Positions 10,665 to 19,602 of a stretch of DNA of 64,000 nt are shown one piece after another (position 1 is the stretch's first letter; each line of letters opens with the position of its first letter). The DNA comes from Woronichinia naegeliana WA131 (GTDB lineage Bacteria; Cyanobacteriota; Cyanobacteriia; Cyanobacteriales; Microcystaceae): positions 3,286,001-3,350,000 of the forward strand of contig CP073041.1 in NCBI GenBank assembly GCA_025370055.1. The letters run 5' to 3'. The position numbers and the translations under genes are program-made. A model generated the notes under the pieces. It was not told where the DNA came from and searched no databases. It saw only the letters and a list, made by a program, of their open reading frames with translations.

Positions 10665-12266
10665 CTGACTTTTCCCGTTAAGTCCAAAATCCAGCAATGC
10701 AAACTTCTAGAGGCTTTATCTGGCAAGGGTTTGAGTAATGATTCTCTTGACAGGAAAAAAATATTCTGAAGCCATCATCCCGCTTATCGTTCAAATTTCA
10801 AAAACAAAGGATGAAGGGAGTATGAGACTGTAAAATGGAGAAAATCTTAAAGGGCAGGTCAAAAAATGTTGGAATGGTGGACAAAAAACTTTGCCAGTTG
10901 TGAATTGGGAGACGAGAGGCTAAACAATCGTGCCTTCTCGATTGGGAAAAAGTTAAGTGAGGGGTTTGGAAAAGCCTTATCAGAAGTGTTTAAGGGAGGA
11001 AACGAGTTAAAGAGGGCCTATGAATTTTTGGGAATCCGAAAACAGACTTTGTCAAGATAATAGAGCCGCACTGTGAAATGACAACTGCCGCCGTAGAAGA
11101 ATATAAGATAATGCTATCAGTCGGAGATACGACCTTCTTAGATTATCGCAATATCAAGGAAAAAAGGGAAGGGTATGGGCCGACTGGAAAAGGAGGGAAT
11201 GGATTAATACTGCATAGTGCTTTAGCAATTGAGCCAGAAAAAGGACAAGTATTAGGTTTATTATGGCAAAAACTGTGGAATAGGGAGGTAAAAGAAAAGC
11301 CCCCAACAGATGAAACGGCGAAGCAGAAAAAAGAAAGACAGAAAGAACAAAGAAAAGCAGCTCGTCAAAGACCATTTGAGGAAAAAGAATCCTACAAATG
11401 GGTAGAGGCTCTAAACACCTGTGAGAAACAGGTAGAAAGTTCAACGAGGGTAATTCATGTATTTGACAGAGAAGGAGATGTTTCAGAAGTCTTTGACTCA
11501 GTGCGTCAACTCAAGCATACAGGAGTGCTGGTCAGAGCGTCTCATAATCGTAGTTTAGACAAAAATAGTGAACGACTTTGGCAACATTTGGAATCAGAAC
11601 CGATTCGTTTTCATCAAGAAATCGAGATTCCGAGTACAGGAAAAAGAAAAGCACGGAAGGTTAAGCTTGCCGTCCGATTTTGCTCAGTTAATCTACGAAC
11701 TCCCTATCGTTTTGATAATCGTGACCCGTTGAATGTCTATGCTGTTTATGCGACAGAAATCGATTGTCCCGAAGGCGAAACTCCTTTATCTTGGATGCTT
11801 CTGACTACAGAAGTTGTTGAGACTATTGAGATGGCTGTCACTATTCTTCGTTGGTACACCTACCGATGGCGGGTTGAAGAATTTCATAAAGTCCTTAAGT
11901 CTGGTTGTCAGAGTGAGCGTTATCGACTTGCCTCTGATGGAATGAAAACTCTTTTGGGTTTTTTAAGTGTCATTGCTGTTGAACTTTTACACGTTACTTA
12001 TCTTCATCGTACCCAGCCCGATGCTCTCGCGATTGAAATTCTTAATCCTCTTCAACTTCAGGTGTTAAAAGCAGCCGCCTCTCAAAAACTTCCCCCTATT
12101 TTGACTGTTGCTTGGGCTGTCGAGTCTGTTGCTTTTCTTGGTGGTTATCTTGAACATCGTCGTAAAACTCCTCTCGGTATCCAAGTCCTTTGGCGCGGTT
12201 GGTTGAAGTTGCATGACCTTTGCCAAGGCTGGCAGCTTGCAATCCGCACTTAACGGGAAAAGTCAG
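10665..12266 (+). mobile_element. IS4-family (IS50/Tn5-like) element
   Basis: 1602 bp. Perfect 19-bp inverted repeats CTGACTTTTCCCGTTAAGT at both ends. A perfect 10-bp target duplication CTACATTAAT lies at 10655-10664 and 12267-12276, inside the ISKra4 copy 1 transposase gene. Ends and duplication are fully preserved. Confidence 0.93.
10866..12253 (+). pseudogene. IS4/Tn5-like transposase with one-base frameshift
   Basis: The N-terminal DNA-binding domain (WWTKNFASCELGDERLNNRAF) runs to YEFLG and then goes out of frame at about 11030. Adding one T to the T5 run gives YEFFGNPKTDFVKIIEPH, which joins the second frame (11078 on). Catalytic landmarks there are SVGDTTFLDY, HVFDREGD and the Tn5-type YRWRVEEFHKVLKSGC. 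A single deletion in a homopolymer is the simplest explanation. Otherwise the protein is full length (about 460 residues). Confidence 0.88.
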
Positions 12267-12440
12267 CTACATTAATTAGTTTTGCTGTCATCATTGTTTC
12301 CTCTTTGTCACTTTTCATTTCATGTTAACACTTTTCTTTTCCTTCATCAACTAAAGGTCGCACCCCTCTATACTTGCTGCCAAGTACGCTATCAGACCAG
12401 TCATACTGATTATTCCTTGCATCTTTTCTTCCTCTCTGGC

Positions 12441-13630
12441 TAAGCTGTCATCAGTTTAACTTGCAATAATACTTGAGCCCTTGTTTTTGATTTTACGTCC
12501 CCAACATATTGTCAATCCACCTTCATTAAGAAGTTTATGGATGAGAGATTCTAATTCTTCAATTGATTTGAATAATTTATTTGCAATATATTCTTTTGCT
12601 GAATGCCATACCAATTCCATTAAATTATAATCGGGACTATAGGGGGGTAAAACTCCAAAATAATGTTTGGCATTTCTTCCGTGCTCTCGTCTAGAATTTC
12701 TTGCTTTTTGTGGAAGCTCGCATTATCTAAAATAATCACAATCTTCGGACCATTCTTTTCAAAGTCTTCTTTTTTATTTCCTTGTTCTATCCATTCTCTT
12801 TGTATGTCTTTGTAAAATTTTAATAATACACTCTTGAAGTTCTGAGAGTTACCAGTGGGAATCAAATCAACCCACCGTTTTTTGTCAGTATATCTAATAC
12901 CACCCATTACATTGACTCTTCCTTTTCTTCTATCTCCCCTCACTTTTTTACGCTTTCCTTTTTTTGTCCAATGTTTTCTCCGTATTACTCTTAAGCTGAA
13001 GCCACTTTCATCCCAAAACCATATCTGGATCGATTCTGGCTTTTCTTTCAAAAGCTTCTTGTACTCTTCAACTTTCTTTCTAAATTCCTCTCTTTTTTGC
13101 TCATCTTTTTTATCTTCTAGACTATATTTTGCCCAGATATAGACAAATCGCTTTTTTTTAAGCATATTTCTAAGTTGTGTATTTCCTAACAATATACCCG
13201 TTTCTTTTTCCATATGAGTTGATAGTCTTGCTACTGTCCAACGTCCAAATTCATATCCAAACTCTTCAGGCTCTTTGATTATTATCTCCGTCAATTTCTC
13301 TATGTATTCTTCTGTTACTTTCCTGTGATTTCCTTTTTTTCTTTTGTCTCTTAAGCTTTCTATCTCTTTCGGATTTCCATTATTGCACCAGTACCACACT
13401 TGTCGTTTGCAACATCCTAATAATCCTGATATTTCATCATACGTTTTTCCTTCATTTCTCAGTAACATAATCAATATTCTCTCTCTTGTAACTGCGTGCT
13501 CTTCCGTTTTAAGGGCTTTTTGTAGCTCTTTCTTGGTCTTTTGGTCTAAGAAGTTTAACGTCAGCATAGTCATACAAAAAAGTAAGTCTATATATTCTAC
13601 CTTATATCCACTTAGAGTGATGACAGCTTA
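12441..13630 (-). mobile_element. IS630-family element (type C)
   Basis: About 1190 bp bounded by inverted repeats TAAGCTGTCATCA at 12441 and, on the other strand, at 13630. TA dinucleotides sit at both tips, as expected for IS630. It interrupts a stretch whose right side (13631-13697) ends in an ISNCY-type terminus. Confidence 0.82.
12456..13573 (-). pseudogene. IS630-family transposase (type C), C-terminal frameshift
   Basis: Reads MTMLTLNFLDQKTKKELQKALK, an HTH region (YDEISGLLGCCKRQVWYW), then DDE residues in WFWDESGF and VIILDNASFHK. The frame breaks at the motif EFYPP: the C6 run near 12645 needs one more C to give EFYPPYSPDYNLMELVWHSAKEY and run to a TAA at 12456. The third acidic residue (E in LMELVW) lies after the break. 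Confidence 0.85.
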
Positions 13631-13697
13631 CCTTGTTGTCCTTTCCCATTATCCTTTTTTTCTACAACCCTTACCTCGCCTTAAATTTAGAATTGCT
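13631..13697. mobile_element. Terminal fragment of the ISNCY-like/MITE family
   Basis: Ends in TTAAATTTAGAATTGCTG, matching the terminus seen at 15281-15297 and at both MITE copies. The rest of the element is lost at the IS630-C junction. Confidence 0.6.
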
Positions 13698-13783
13698 GCT
13701 CTGTTGTATGACGATTTATCAGTTTTTCTAGATGTTCTCGTTCTTTTGCTTCCAACTTTAACTCTTTGGGGGCTAATCGGGGC
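13689..13783 (-). pseudogene. Truncated IS630-type transposase N-terminus (type D)
   Basis: Only about 30 codons remain: MPRLAPKELKLEAKEREHLE then KLINRHTTEQQ, running straight into the ISNCY-type terminus. The sequence resembles the N-terminal helices of IS630-type transposases; everything downstream is lost. Confidence 0.6.
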
Positions 13784-13863
13784 ATGACTTTTTCTCCTAT
13801 ATACCTATATTTATCTTTTTATCGGTTGCCTAATAATAGTATCTTAACTTGCGCCTCAGACTA

Positions 13864-13971
13864 CTAGTGGCACGTCAACTTTATTTTGATGGGTTGCTAG
13901 ATTCTCAAAGCCTTGCCAAAATAGACTTACGGGTTCTTGTAGCCCCTCATTTCAAGATTGACAGACCACTA
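13864..13971. mobile_element. Small MITE, about 108 bp
   Basis: Flanked by imperfect inverted repeats CTAGTGGCACGTCAAC (left) and CTAGTGGTCTGTCAATC (right, complement strand). It contains no ORF and abuts the truncated 5' side of the ISNCY-like transposase. TA at the tips suggests an IS630/mariner-type MITE. Confidence 0.55.
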
Positions 13972-15275
13972 GTGACAATCAAATTCGCAATATTCTAGAC
14001 AAAATCAAAGCCAATTCGTTATTTGGGGTGTTTAGTGACATTTACCAACTCCTGAAGACCAGAGGAATATTGACTCAGTATGAGGTGTTAGACAAGCAAT
14101 TACTAATTCCGCTTGATGGCACAGAGTATTTCTCCTCTCAAAATATTCACTGTGAGCAATGTTCCCATCGAACCCATAAAAACGGGACAGTGACTTACTT
14201 TCATTCGGCAATCTTACCCGTAATTGTCTCACCTCAGCAAAAAGCGGTAATTAGTCTCAGCAATTCTCAGTTTTAGACACAGCAAGCCTTTTAGGGATTT
14301 AAAGAACATTTCAAAGGGGGTTTTTGGGGCAATCCTGTATGTACTATTGCGCCTAAAAGCCTGAAGACTCGTAAAATGAACTTGTTAATCCCGTTGAATT
14401 TTACCCCGTATTACGCGAACTAAAACCTGAAACTCTTGCTACAGCGCAAATTTAGAATTGCTGAATTAGTCTTGACCCTGAATTTATTACCCCTCAAGAT
14501 GGTCACGAGAAACAAGACTGTGAGGTAGCAGCGGCAAAACGTTGGCTCCACAGACATCGAGAATTTTTTGACCCGTTCAGCGTTACTATGATTGGGGGAT
14601 GACCTCTATAGTCGTCAACCGATGTGCGAAGAGGCTCTTCAAAACCACTTTCACTATCTCTTTGTCTGTTTGCCTGAATCTCACCCCACTCTTTATGAGT
14701 TTTTGGACTATGCCGAGAAGATTGGAGAGGTTTACTCTTTCCATGAGCGTCGTCGTCATGGTCGCGATTGGCATGATTATCATTATCGTTGGACTTATCA
14801 CTTGCCCCTAAGAGATGGTTCCGCCGCCCTCAATACTCATTGGTTCGAGGTTACCGTTACTCGCCGTTCTGATGGTCAGGTTCTCTTTCACAACGATTGG
14901 ATTACCGACCTTTTTCCCCAAGCCGATAACATTGTTGAGTTAGTCAGTGTCGCTCGCTCTCGTTGGAAAACCGAAAATGAGAACCATAATACTCTTAAGA
15001 CTCAGGGCTACCATCTAGAACACAATTTTGGACATGGTGACCACCATCTTGCTACCTTTTTGCTCACCTTAAATTTACTGGCTTTCTTGTTTCACACCGT
15101 TTTACAGCTTTTAGATGAGTCCTACCAACGTATCCGACTACTTTTAGGGACTCGAAGATGCTTTTTTTCCCATTTACGTACTCTTACTACCTATTTTGTC
15201 TTTGATAGCTGGCAACACCTTCTTGATTTTATGCTTGAGCCATTTGACTCTCTGCCCGCCACTAATTCCTCCTGA
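13972..15275 (+). pseudogene. ISNCY-like DDE transposase, broken
   Basis: Coding starts mid-protein (DNQIRNILDKIKANSLF) and continues as GVFSDIYQLLKTRG. It is interrupted by the MITE at 14258-14463 and resumes as LDPEFITPQDGHEKQDCEVA. A G5 run at 14593-14597 then shifts the frame: one G fewer gives MIGDDLYSRQPMCEEAL, which continues from 14592 to the stop at 15275. Features of the family are IPLDGTEYFSS, GDDLYS and SRWKTENENHNTLKTQGYHL. The family assignment is by memory of similar cyanobacterial transposases and is tentative. Confidence 0.72.
14258..14463. mobile_element. MITE of the ISNCY-like family, copy 1 (206 bp)
   Basis: Starts CAGCAATTCTC and ends AGAATTGCTG. A perfect 9-bp target duplication AATTAGTCT lies at 14249-14257 and 14464-14472. 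The interior (a run of TTTTTGGGGCAATCC, then ACGCGAACTAAAACC) is shared in the opposite orientation with the MITE at 44454. There is no coding capacity. Its tip matches the terminus of the ISNCY-like element it has inserted into. Confidence 0.88.
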
Positions 15276-15297
15276 TTTTTCAAATTTAGAATTGCTG

Positions 15298-16246
15298 CAT
15301 GGCTATGACGTTCGGCATCCGTAGGAAGACTGCTAATATAATAGCGAAACGTCTCTGTTGTTTTATGACCGAATTGAGTTTTACTTTTAACCATCACAAC
15401 AGTTGCTAAACCGACCCACTGATTTTGGCGATGCAATGCGGAAAGCTGATTGATTGACACTGTCCAGACTTGACGAGTTTCTAAACGGTAATGTCCTTTT
15501 TCTGTCTTCTCATGATAACTGTATTCAATTCCTTGCCAGTTCTGAGCGACCGCTTGTTTAAACCAATCCCTAACTTGTTTATTAAGTTTGCCCTGATTTC
15601 CTTTGAGAGCCAATACATAGTCACCTTCACCTTGCTTTATTTGTTTTGCGATTTCTGTCTGCGTTCCCATTGCATCTAGGGTTACTACTGCCCCCTTGAT
15701 GTTAAGTAACTTCAGTAACAAGGGGACTGCTTTTATTTCATTAGATTTACTATCTACTTTCTTTTGCGCTAACATCAGTCCCCGCTCACTACTCCACGCA
15801 CTTATGCTGTGTAACGCATTTAGTCCTTTTTCCCTATCATAAGAACCTCTTTTCGTTTTTCCATCTATCTGTATCAGCTCTATGTCCATTTTCTCCGTTA
15901 GACTGCTTATCCAGCTCAGAAAACTTTTTTCTAGTTCTTCTGTTTCCAACATTCCAAATACTCTTCCAAAGGTATCGTGAGAGGGAATTCCCTTTGGTAA
16001 CTCTAGAAACATTTCTAGCCATTCTCGTTTGGCTTTGCCATAGGCTTCAATTGCTACGAAGCCATCTGCCCCTGACAATACTGCCAATATTCCTATGGTG
16101 ACAATTGCTGTTAAGTTATGGTCTTGCCTTCTCCCTGTTCTCGGTTCTTTTAGGCACTGAAAATGTTTCAGTATGCTTCTTTTGATAATTTTGACTTCTT
16201 TTTCTTGTTGTGGGGTTAGAACTCTTGCGCCGAAGCCTTTTGCCAT
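15298..16246 (-). pseudogene. ISAs1-family transposase, C-terminally truncated
   Basis: Starts MAKGFGARVLTPQQEKEVK (GAGG 9 nt upstream of ATG 16246). It carries the DDE_Tnp_1-associated N-terminal domain (HFQCLKEPRTGRRQDHNL, ILAVLSGADGFVAIEAYG, GIPSHDTFGRVF), then IQIDGKTKRGS (first D) and VVTLDAMGTQ (second D). It ends at YYISSLPTDAERHSH, where the ISNCY-like terminus begins; the third acidic residue region is missing. About 315 of an expected 370-380 residues remain. Confidence 0.87.
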
Positions 16247-16373
16247 CTTTGACCTCACTCACTTACTTTTTTTAAATAATAGCCTTTTCTTCTCTTAGAT
16301 GACTGCTTCTTTTTTACACTATATTTCTCTCTTTTTGTCTGTATTTTTTGTAACAAATAAGATGCGATTACCC

Positions 16374-16620
16374 TGCCCCCGACCCTGAGTTTGATGAGAA
16401 AGTTAGTGACATTTGTCAGACCTACCTGAGTGCAATGGAGTGAGCAGAACAGGGAGAACAGACAATTTCCATTGATGAGATGACCGGCATTCAAGCCTTG
16501 GAACGAAAGGCTCCTGCCCAACCAATGCGACCTGGCAAACCAGAAAGGCGAGAATTTGAGTATATTCGTCACGGCACCCAGACGTTAATTGCCAGTTTTA
16601 ATGTGGTTTCAGGTCAGATT
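16374..16620 (+). pseudogene. Internal fragment of IS630 type B transposase
   Basis: Matches the interior of the elements at 43155 and 62521 (PDPEFDEKVSDICQTYLSAM, then TISIDEMTGIQALERKAP to FNVVSGQIA). It has a nonsense change (GAG TGA GCA where the others have GAG CGA GCA). Both sides are truncated without element ends. Confidence 0.85.
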
Positions 16621-16860
16621 GCCTTTGCCTAAGAGATGTTCTAGGGGTTTATCTTTAAAAAACTGACTGAACAGATATAAGGGAGAGTTGATAAATCCTA
16701 AGCCATTGAGAATCATTGCCTTAACGACTAGACCTGCACTTATTTTAGTGGTGTCTTTTTCTCCAAGTTGTTGATTAATATAGTCCACAATGCCTAGCTC
16801 ATCAACGATAGCGGCGATGATGCCTAAATGGTCGAGATTTTTAACGGTTAGTTGAGTCAT
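16621..16860 (-). pseudogene. IS1634-type (DUF4277) transposase N-terminal fragment
   Basis: About 80 codons: MTQLTVKNLDHLGIIAAIVD, NQQLGEKDTTKISAGLVVKA and MILNGLGFINSPLYLFSQFF, then HLLGKG. This is the DUF4277 N-terminal domain of IS1634-type transposases, normally over 500 residues. It is fused head-on to the IS630-B fragment; the remainder is deleted. Confidence 0.83.
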
Positions 16861-17140
16861 TGTAAGGTGAGTGACTGGTTGATTTGATTGTAGCTATTCC
16901 GTCGCTATTTCTGAGTTTATTTTTTACCTCCTCTTAACCAGTACGGAATATGGGTTTTAAAAATTGCATTTTTAGAGATTAATACCGTAAATCAGCAACG
17001 CCGAGAAAAGTGCCTGCTGTTGCTCTTGGTATTCTCCAAAAAGGTCTAACTTGGGAAGAACTACTTCAACTTCGTATTCTCTGCTAATCCCTTGTCCTGC
17101 AAGAGTTTTAGCCCAACAATTACACGGAACCAGTGCCAAA

Positions 17141-17469
17141 TTGGCGATCGCCCTCTGGATTAGTGGGGTAAATTCCTTGTAAACGACGATTATAGTCTTA
17201 AAAATCTAAAGTGGTGTGGTATGTACTTTATTTTTAAATTGCCGTTCTTTTGTTAATCATATTAAAATTATAACCAAAATTGGCGATCGCCCTCTGGATT
17301 AGTGGGGTAAATTCCTTGTAAACGACGATTATAGTCTTAAAAATCTAAAGTGGTGTGGTATGTACTTTATTTTTAAATTGCCGTTCTTTTGTTAATCATA
17401 TTAAAATTATAACCAAAATTGGCGATCGCCCTCTCGATTAGTGGGGTAAATTCCTTGTAAACGACGATA
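17141..17469. repeat. 139-bp direct repeat, two full units and a partial third
   Basis: Units start at 17141, 17280 and 17419 (TTGGCGATCGCCCTCT), so the period is exactly 139 bp. The first two are essentially identical; the third breaks off after about 50 bp and has one C/G difference. Each unit opens with a HIP1 palindrome. The block lies directly downstream of the displaced 3' end of ptuB. The preceding 16861-17140 stretch has no gene I can support, only a short open tail (PRKVPAVALGILQKGLTWEE) with no start. Confidence 0.9.
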
Positions 17470-17499
17470 AGCGATCGCACCTCTAAATAATAAAACTGT

Positions 17500-17684
17500 T
17501 TACGAAAGTTTTGAAAGTTTCTTTTGTAGAAAATAGATGACATATTGGCAGTAAGGAGCATACTTCCCATCTTTATTAACTTGTGAATAAGTTGCGATCT
17601 CTTTTTCGAGACTTCTTTTAGAGCATGGCTTGTTGGGATATTTTTTTGCTATTTTCTTAAGAACGGTATTATATGCTTCGTATC
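17500..17684 (-). pseudogene. ptuB: 3' fragment of ptuB, separated by ISKra4 copy 2
   Basis: Read across the IS (removing one copy of the TTCGTATC duplication), the ptuB frame continues as KARYEAYNTVLKKIAKKYP, NKPCSKRSLEKEIATYSQ and GKYAPYCQYVIYFLQKKL to a TAA at 17500-17502. The aromatic/Lys-rich ending (YCQYVIYFLQKKL) resembles the C-terminus of TIGR02646-type HNH proteins. About 61 codons are displaced. Confidence 0.85.
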
Positions 17685-17731
17685 GGGTGTGACCTTTAGT
17701 TGATGAAGGAAAAGAAAAGTGTTAACATGGG

Positions 17732-18160
17732 ATGAAAAGTGACAAAGAGGAAACAATGATGACAGCAAAACTAATTAATGTAGAGGGTTCAAAGATAAAA
17801 ATAGAACTAACATTAGAACTCAGTCGTTCAATGTTGGATACAGAAATAAATATTCAAAAAGGCTTAAACGAAGTAGGTTGCATCGCCAGCAAAGAAGCCT
17901 TGAAATATTTAGATACAGATGGTTCACCCTTAAAAATCGGTGAAGAAATCTGGAAGAGTAAGGGAGAGCAACCGAAAGAATATCAAACACCTTATGGTGA
18001 GGTTATAGTGAATCGTCATGTATATCAGCGTTCACCTTTGAGGAAAAACGTATTGCCCCTTAGAAAGAGAAGCAAGGATAATCATAACATCAACGCCATT
18101 ATTGGCAAAACAGGTATCCTCAAAAATGTCAGGGATGGCAGGCAAAGAGGTGAAAAATGA
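17732..18160 (+). CDS. ISKra4 transposase N-terminal ORF (orf1), copy 2
   Basis: 142 codons with MTAKLINVEGSKIKIELTLE and GCIASKEALKYLDTDGSPLK, then the conserved YGEVIVNRHVYQRS. After that point the reading frame differs from the family (PLRKNVLPLRKRSKD instead of VGGKTYCPLEREAR) because CCTTTG replaces GTAGG. It overlaps orf2 by 59 nt. A full-length product needs a +1 change of frame near 18048. Confidence 0.85.
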   Translation: MKSDKEETMMTAKLINVEGSKIKIELTLELSRSMLDTEINIQKGLNEVGCIASKEALKYLDTDGSPLKIGEEIWKSKGEQPKEYQTPYGEVIVNRHVYQRSPLRKNVLPLRKRSKDNHNINAIIGKTGILKNVRDGRQRGEK

Positions 18161-19040
18161 TTTATTAGAAAATCATGGTAGAAAAGTAGCGCTATCCTAT
18201 ATCCAAAGATTGAGTGAAGCAGTAGGAAGTGTGGTACAGGCAAAAGAAGAAGCGTGGAGTTATGCCCCGCCCAAGGAGGATAGCCAAATTGCAACAGTGG
18301 GAATAGGATTAGATGGAACCTGTATGCTGATGTGTGAGGATGGCTACCGTGAAGCAATGGTGGGAACCGTTTCCCTATACGATAGTGAAGGCGAACGTCA
18401 ACCTACAATCTATCTAGGTGCGGCACCAGAGTATGGAAAAAAGAGTTTTCTAGAAAGATTAGAAAGAGAAATTGAGCGAGCGAAAAACCGTTATCCAGAG
18501 GCAACATTGGTCGGGATAGCAGACGGGGCAGAATCAAATTGGAAGTTTTTAGAAAAGCAAACGGAAGAACAGATATTAGATTTCTATCATGCCTCTGGTT
18601 ACTTAGGTGCCTTGGCAGAAGCGTTGCATCCGAATACCGTGTCAAAACAAAAAGAATGGTTGACTGAAAATTGTCGAGAACTCAAGCATGAAAAAGGAAA
18701 AGCAGGAGAACTGCTAAATCTGATGAAAGAAGTCAAAGAAGAAAAAAGTCATTCTAAGAATCTTACCGAGAAACTACAAGCGGCGATTACTTATTACGAG
18801 AATCATCAGCATCAAATGGATTATGCTGAATACTTAGAGAAAAAGTATCCGATTGGTTCAGGTGTTACGGAAGCAGCTTGTAAGACGTTGGTCAAACAAC
18901 GATTATGTTGTTCAGGGATGCGATGGAAGGAAAAAGGAGCAGGAATTATTTTGAGCCTACGAGCTTTGGTATTGACCAAGGAACGATGGAGTCAATTTTG
19001 GGCAAAACTTGATCAATATGGGTTCCCTGTAGAACCCTGA
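18102..19040 (+). CDS. ISKra4 transposase catalytic ORF (orf2), copy 2
   Basis: 312 codons counted from a TTG at 18102. The frame is open upstream to a TGA at about 18047 (CTT TGA GGA), so translation probably depends on a frame change from orf1 or on internal initiation. DDE-type core: GIGLDGTCMLMCEDGYREAM, LVGIADGAESNW and YPIGSGVTEAACKTLVKQRL. Alleles here are Pro101 and Leu245. Confidence 0.87.
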   Translation: MAKQVSSKMSGMAGKEVKNDLLENHGRKVALSYIQRLSEAVGSVVQAKEEAWSYAPPKEDSQIATVGIGLDGTCMLMCEDGYREAMVGTVSLYDSEGERQPTIYLGAAPEYGKKSFLERLEREIERAKNRYPEATLVGIADGAESNWKFLEKQTEEQILDFYHASGYLGALAEALHPNTVSKQKEWLTENCRELKHEKGKAGELLNLMKEVKEEKSHSKNLTEKLQAAITYYENHQHQMDYAEYLEKKYPIGSGVTEAACKTLVKQRLCCSGMRWKEKGAGIILSLRALVLTKERWSQFWAKLDQYGFPVEP

Positions 19041-19074
19041 TTACAACAGCTTTTATCAACTAAAGGTCGCACCC

Positions 19075-19599
19075 TTCGTATCTGGCTTTTTTAATGGTCT
19101 CTAAATTCAAATTTAAAATTTCTTGAAGGTCGTGGTTAATATCAGAATCGTTCGAGTAAATTTCACCACTAGACCTGTAGGCGATTAAATTCTCACAATT
19201 CTTAGTCGGATCGGCGGGATTAATTTTTAAAATCGCGTTTCCTTGTTTGGTATCACAATGCTGCAAATGAGATGGTTGACCTTTACCTCCATCGCAAGCA
19301 GCAAGCATATTAGCGTAACGTAAATCTCGATTTTCCTTTTCTACCTTTTGTTTATCTTCATCTGAAACTGGGTTTTGAGGAAAGATATGAGCAATTTTTG
19401 TGGTCTCATTACTGTTCTCTATTCTTTCCATGCAAAAGCAGCAAATATAGCCCTGCTCTTTTAACAAGGATTGTCGAAGTTTCTCCTTTTCACGAAAGTT
19501 TGTATAGTTGGGAATAATATCTGCTTTTTTCTCAGATTGAATAAAATTAAGAAGTTCCTGCATCACTAAAGGATCAGGATTTTTAGTGATTTTTTTCAT
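19075..19599 (-). pseudogene. ptuB: PtuB-like HNH nuclease of a Septu system, 5' part (cut by ISKra4)
   Basis: About 175 native codons remain; the frame runs on a few codons into the IS (GCDL stop at 19060). In Septu, PtuB is the HNH nuclease bound to the PtuA ATPase. Visible: CCFCMERI (Cys53-Cys56), IAHIFPQNP with His71, RDLRYANMLAACDGG, HCDTKQGN and LKINPADPTKN, the pattern of TIGR02646 HNH proteins. The ATG has GGAGG about 8 nt upstream inside the end of ptuA, with 3 nt between the genes, so the two are coupled. The restored gene would encode about 236 residues. The loss of about 60 C-terminal residues probably inactivates it, though this is untested. Confidence 0.88.
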
Positions 19600-19602
19600 T
19601 TA

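Larger units (their letters stand above)
8266..12318 (-). pseudogene. ISKra4 transposase of copy 1, ancestral frame, interrupted twice
   Basis: The C-terminal 312-codon part (8266-9204) is complete. Upstream it reads in the same frame through YCPLEREARIIITSTPLLAKQ and VGGKT into the IS630 insertion near 9284. The N-terminal part resumes at 10416, is cut again by the IS4 element, and ends with the start region at about 12318. It retains TTCAGTAGGAGGAAAAACG at the site where the amplified copies carry a 6-for-5 base replacement, so without the insertions it would encode one continuous protein. Confidence 0.85.
8232..12365 (-). mobile_element. ISKra4-family element, copy 1 (host of two nested ISs)
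   Basis: Ends GGGTGTGACCTTTAGTTGAT (8232) and the complement of GGGTGCGACCTTTAGTTGAT (ending 12365). It is split by an IS630 element (9285-10415) and an IS4 element (10665-12266). Removing these and their target duplications (2 and 10 bp) leaves 1389 bp, one base shorter than the intact copies. Unlike copies 2, 3, 4, 5 and 7 it has no 8-bp target duplication (TTTTCATC on the left, CTCTATAC on the right). The T/C variant near each tip is swapped relative to the other copies. Confidence 0.9.
13972..15297 (+). mobile_element. ISNCY-like element, 5' truncated
   Basis: The right terminus is CAAATTTAGAATTGCTG (15281-15297), 22 nt after the transposase stop. The left end is missing, replaced by the MITE at 13864-13971. 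A 206-bp MITE of the same terminal sequence sits inside it. Confidence 0.65.
17685..19074 (+). mobile_element. ISKra4-family element, copy 2 (1390 bp, intact ends)
   Basis: Ends GGGTGTGACCTTTAGTTGAT and, on the other strand, GGGTGCGACCTTTAGTTGAT. A perfect 8-bp target duplication TTCGTATC lies at 17677-17684 and 19075-19082. Inserted in ptuB. Confidence 0.95.

Noticed and set aside
17141-17469. Direct repeats considered as a CRISPR array
   Set aside because: The period is 139 bp with the whole unit repeated and no unique spacers; there are no cas genes nearby.
18040-18060. RF2-like +1 frameshift signal (CTT TGA) in ISKra4
   Set aside because: CTT TGA is in the orf2 frame, not the orf1 frame that would be read before the shift, so it is not the prfB-type arrangement.
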